Source: an uncultured Selenomonadaceae bacterium (GTDB taxonomy: Bacteria > Bacillota > Negativicutes > Selenomonadales > Selenomonadaceae). From it: DNA of 7,655 nt. Both the position numbers and the translations under genes were made by a program. Position 1 is the first letter of the stretch. Each line of letters opens with the position of its first letter. This document shows, piece by piece, positions 6,102 to 7,655 of the stretch. Location of the stretch: assembly GCA_958415865.1 (NCBI GenBank), contig CATYZV010000078.1:1-7655 (forward strand), read 5' to 3'. A model generated the notes under the pieces. That model made no database searches. It worked only from the letters and a program-made list of their open reading frames with translations, and was not told the origin of the DNA.

Positions 6102-6118
6102 TTGCAATTTATTCGCAT
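6102..6118. promoter_or_regulatory. Putative Zur-like operator, box 2 (abutting the -35)
   Basis: TTGCAATTTATTCGCAT differs from box 1 at only two of 17 positions. Its 7-1-7 core (6103-6117) has five of seven pairs complementary. It is centred on T6110, exactly 64 bases from the centre of box 1 (about six helical turns), and ends at the base next to the -35 element. Confidence 0.6.
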
Positions 6119-6130
6119 TTAAAATTTTTA

Positions 6131-6170
6131 TAAAAAAACCTGCCAAATCCCTAAGCGGAATTCAGCAGGT
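6131..6170 (-). terminator. Intrinsic terminator of ilvA
   Basis: Read leftwards, ACCTGC (6170-6165) pairs with GCAGGT (6143-6138). Eight further pairs, three of them G-U, continue inward to a five-base loop (6156-6152, GCTTA). Seven Ts follow directly, the first of which closes the stem. It starts 20 bases after the ilvA stop and lies just upstream of the znuA operator region, insulating the two genes. Confidence 0.9.
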
Positions 6171-6190
6171 CTTGCTTCAGATCTTCATTA

Positions 6191-7453
6191 TTAATAAACG
6201 CGCTTTAATTTAAAGCCATGAGCATTGAGTGTTTCCGTTATCTGCTTGATATGTTCCAAGCCGTTCGTTTCGACAGTTACTTCCAGCACAACTTTTTCAA
6301 AGCTGTCCGTAACCTTGGCCTGGTTGTGATCCAGCTTGATGACATTTGCCTTGAGATCCGCCAAAATCTGAGCGATGGCGAGCAGCTGGCCGGGCTTATC
6401 AGGAAGCTGTACGCTAAAGCAGAATACACGGCCGCGGGCAACGAGTGCTTTGTCGATCAATGCGGAAATAGTGGAAATATCGATGTTGCCGCCGCTGACG
6501 ATGGCTGCGACTTTCTTGCCTTTAAACTGCAATTTGCGGCTTGCAGCCAAAGAAAGTACACCTGCGCCTTCAGCAATCAGCTTGTGCTTTTCAATCAGGG
6601 ACAGCAGTGCCGACATGATTTCAAATTCTGATACGGTGATGATATCATCTACATATTTTTTCGTGAAAGCAAACGTCAAATCGCCGGGAGTTTTTACAGC
6701 CGTGCCTTCTGCTACTGTTTCCACGCTGGGCAGCGTGATGACTTTATCTTCCTTGAGCGAAGCATCCATGCAGGCAGCACCGCACGGTTCCACGCCAATG
6801 ACCTTGATATTCGGGTTGACGAGCTTGGTAGCAACAGCCACGCCGCTGACGAATCCGCCGCCGCCGACCGGAACGAGTATAGCATCGACATCTTTCAATT
6901 CGTCAATGATTTCCAAAGCCGTCGTGCCCTGACCGAGAATTACTTCGATATTGTTGAACGGATGAATGAAGGTATAATTGTATTTCTGCTGTAATTCCAC
7001 AGCCTTGGCAGCTGCATCATCAAAGCTGTCGCCGGACAATACGACTTCCGCACCGTATGCTTTCGTAGCTTCTACCTTCAAAAGAGGCGTAGTAGCAGGC
7101 ATTACGATGACAGCTTTTACGCCGAGATGCTGAGCCGCATAAGCAACACCCTGCGCATGATTGCCGGCAGAGGCTGCGATTACGCCGTGCGACTTTTCTT
7201 CATCCGTGAGCTGGCAGATGCAGTTATACGCACCGCGCAGTTTAAATGACCCCGTCTTTTGCAGATTTTCCGGCTTGATGTAAACTTCATTGCCCGACAG
7301 CTGGGAAAAATAATCGCTGTGTACGAGCTTCGTCTTTCTGATTACGCCGTCCAGATTCATTCTGGCACGATACACATCAGCAATAGTAGTTTTTTCCACT
7401 ATTTCTTCTGTTGTTAATGCTTTATCTTCGCTGTTAGTTACTTCATTAGACAA
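6191..7453 (-). CDS. ilvA: Threonine ammonia-lyase (threonine dehydratase) with one C-terminal ACT domain
   Basis: This PLP enzyme deaminates threonine to 2-oxobutanoate, the committed step of isoleucine synthesis, and can also act on serine. Starting at TTG 7453 it has 420 residues. Residues about 20-335 form the fold-type-II PLP domain: ENLQKTGSFKLRGAYN with Schiff-base lysine K71, SAGNHAQG at 95-102, the phosphate-binding GGGG at 197-200, and SGGN at 320-323 near the pyridine nitrogen. Residues about 343-417 form one ACT domain (FSVQLPDKPGQLLAIAQIL...), making it the single-ACT type, shorter than the two-module E. coli IlvA (514) and longer than ACT-less TdcB (329). Feedback control by isoleucine or valine through the ACT domain is likely but not shown here. 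TTG is chosen because AAGGAGAG lies seven bases upstream. The longer frame's ATG at 7573 lies upstream of the promoter's -10 and its extra 40 residues resemble no part of the family. Confidence 0.94.
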   Translation of the reverse strand: MSNEVTNSEDKALTTEEIVEKTTIADVYRARMNLDGVIRKTKLVHSDYFSQLSGNEVYIKPENLQKTGSFKLRGAYNCICQLTDEEKSHGVIAASAGNHAQGVAYAAQHLGVKAVIVMPATTPLLKVEATKAYGAEVVLSGDSFDDAAAKAVELQQKYNYTFIHPFNNIEVILGQGTTALEIIDELKDVDAILVPVGGGGFVSGVAVATKLVNPNIKVIGVEPCGAACMDASLKEDKVITLPSVETVAEGTAVKTPGDLTFAFTKKYVDDIITVSEFEIMSALLSLIEKHKLIAEGAGVLSLAASRKLQFKGKKVAAIVSGGNIDISTISALIDKALVARGRVFCFSVQLPDKPGQLLAIAQILADLKANVIKLDHNQAKVTDSFEKVVLEVTVETNGLEHIKQITETLNAHGFKLKRVY

Positions 7454-7460
7454 AATAGAT

Positions 7461-7486
7461 CTCTCCTTGATTCTCACTTCAATCAA
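7461..7486 (-). promoter_or_regulatory. ilvA ribosome site with an overlapping leader hairpin
   Basis: Read leftwards, AAGGAGAG (7468-7461) is a strong ribosome site seven bases before the TTG start at 7453, and it fixes that start. TTGATT (7486-7481) is the exact complement of AATCAA (7472-7467) across an eight-base loop, so the hairpin's 3' arm includes the first two bases of the ribosome site. The site itself is secure; regulation by the weak, AT-rich hairpin is speculative. Confidence 0.6.
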
Positions 7487-7522
7487 ATGATGAAATGGTG
7501 TGTTTGTAGCTATATAAGTATA

Positions 7523-7538
7523 TGTACACTGTGGTACA
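7523..7538. promoter_or_regulatory. Inverted repeat TGTAC-N6-GTACA in the ilvA leader, possible operator
   Basis: TGTAC (7523-7527) and GTACA (7534-7538) form a perfect 5-6-5 palindrome about 8-23 bases downstream of the predicted ilvA transcription start, where a bound repressor could block the polymerase. On the minus strand it also reads as GTGTAC repeated directly with a four-base gap. No known regulator is identified. Confidence 0.4.
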
Positions 7539-7552
7539 CAAGATGTCTTTTT

Positions 7553-7561
7553 ATTATAGCA
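7553..7561 (-). promoter_or_regulatory. ilvA promoter, extended -10
   Basis: Read leftwards, TGC (7561-7559) precedes a perfect TATAAT (7558-7553), a full extended -10 element. The 17-base-spaced -35 position reads ATGTAA, a poor match, as extended -10 promoters tolerate. Transcription would start near 7546, leaving a leader of about 93 bases before the TTG start of ilvA. Confidence 0.75.
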
Positions 7562-7562
7562 C

Positions 7563-7577
7563 AAACTTAACAAGTTT
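7563..7577. promoter_or_regulatory. Inverted repeat AAACTT-N3-AAGTTT in the ilvA promoter spacer, possible operator
   Basis: AAACTT (7563-7568) and AAGTTT (7572-7577) form a perfect 6-3-6 palindrome filling the spacer between the -35 position and the extended -10 of the ilvA promoter. A protein bound there would compete with RNA polymerase. Being AT-rich, it could also be chance. Confidence 0.4.
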
Positions 7578-7600
7578 ACATTATTTATTTAAAATTAGAC

Positions 7601-7633
7601 AAAAAAGCCATGACCTCTTGCAAAGTCATGGCT
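7601..7633 (-). terminator. Intrinsic terminator of a leftward gene beyond the window
   Basis: Read leftwards, AGCCATGAC (7633-7625) pairs perfectly with GTCATGGCT (7614-7606; nine pairs) around a ten-base loop. A T tract (7606-7601), whose first base closes the stem, follows. It lies upstream of the ilvA promoter, so it ends a minus-strand gene located past 7655 and separates that gene from ilvA. No part of that gene can be identified in 7634-7655. Confidence 0.85.
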
Positions 7634-7655
7634 ATCTAATCTATCCTACTTAGTT

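Noticed and set aside
7475..7540. Short TTG-initiated frame in the ilvA leader (about 20 codons with some Thr, Ile, Leu, Val) as an attenuator peptide
   Set aside because: It has no ribosome site, no run of regulatory codons, and no terminator hairpin between it and ilvA.
7454..7655. T-box or other riboswitch upstream of ilvA
   Set aside because: The leader is only about 93 bases, and the one U-tailed hairpin (7601-7633) lies upstream of the promoter, so it cannot attenuate ilvA.

Overview
The window looks like an ordinary chromosomal segment of a low- to mid-GC Bacillota-type bacterium. Strong AGGAGG-like Shine-Dalgarno sites, sigma-A-like promoters, U-tailed terminators, a single-ACT-domain threonine ammonia-lyase and a zinc-binding lipoprotein all fit this. 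A Negativicutes member is my best guess, but that placement is inference and no marker gene proves it. I see no transposase, integrase, phage gene, CRISPR array, rRNA or tRNA.

Left half, + strand (1-4621). The window opens inside an HxlR-family regulator. Three bases later comes a MocR-type regulator (GntR winged helix fused to an aminotransferase-fold domain), and 25 bases after that a Gfo/Idh/MocA NAD(P)-dependent oxidoreductase. The spacing suggests one transcript. After a 123-base gap with a plausible extended -10 promoter come a Cof-type HAD phosphatase and, 40 bases on, a PHP-domain phosphoesterase of the histidinol-phosphatase type. This unit ends at a perfect 18-bp stem with A and T tails, which should stop transcription from both sides.

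Right half, - strand (4788-7655). Read leftwards from the right edge: a terminator for a gene outside the window, then the ilvA promoter with two inverted repeats around it, ilvA itself (best start TTG at 7453) and its terminator. Next is a promoter flanked by two near-identical 17-bp partial palindromes of the 7-1-7 type bound by Fur-superfamily regulators. It drives a zinc-type ABC substrate-binding lipoprotein (znuA-like) and a very small, apparently catalytically dead nucleotidyltransferase-fold protein. No transporter permease or ATPase gene is next to znuA in this window.

The most interesting parts are the paired putative zinc-responsive operators around the znuA promoter and the degenerate nucleotidyltransferase-like gene coupled to znuA. 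Several conventional longest-ORF starts appear wrong: those of ilvA, the Gfo/Idh gene, the PHP gene and the small protein are all better placed downstream. No stretch over 300 bases lacks a gene; the three largest gaps (4622-4787, 5999-6190, 7454-7655) hold terminators, promoters and operator-like repeats.
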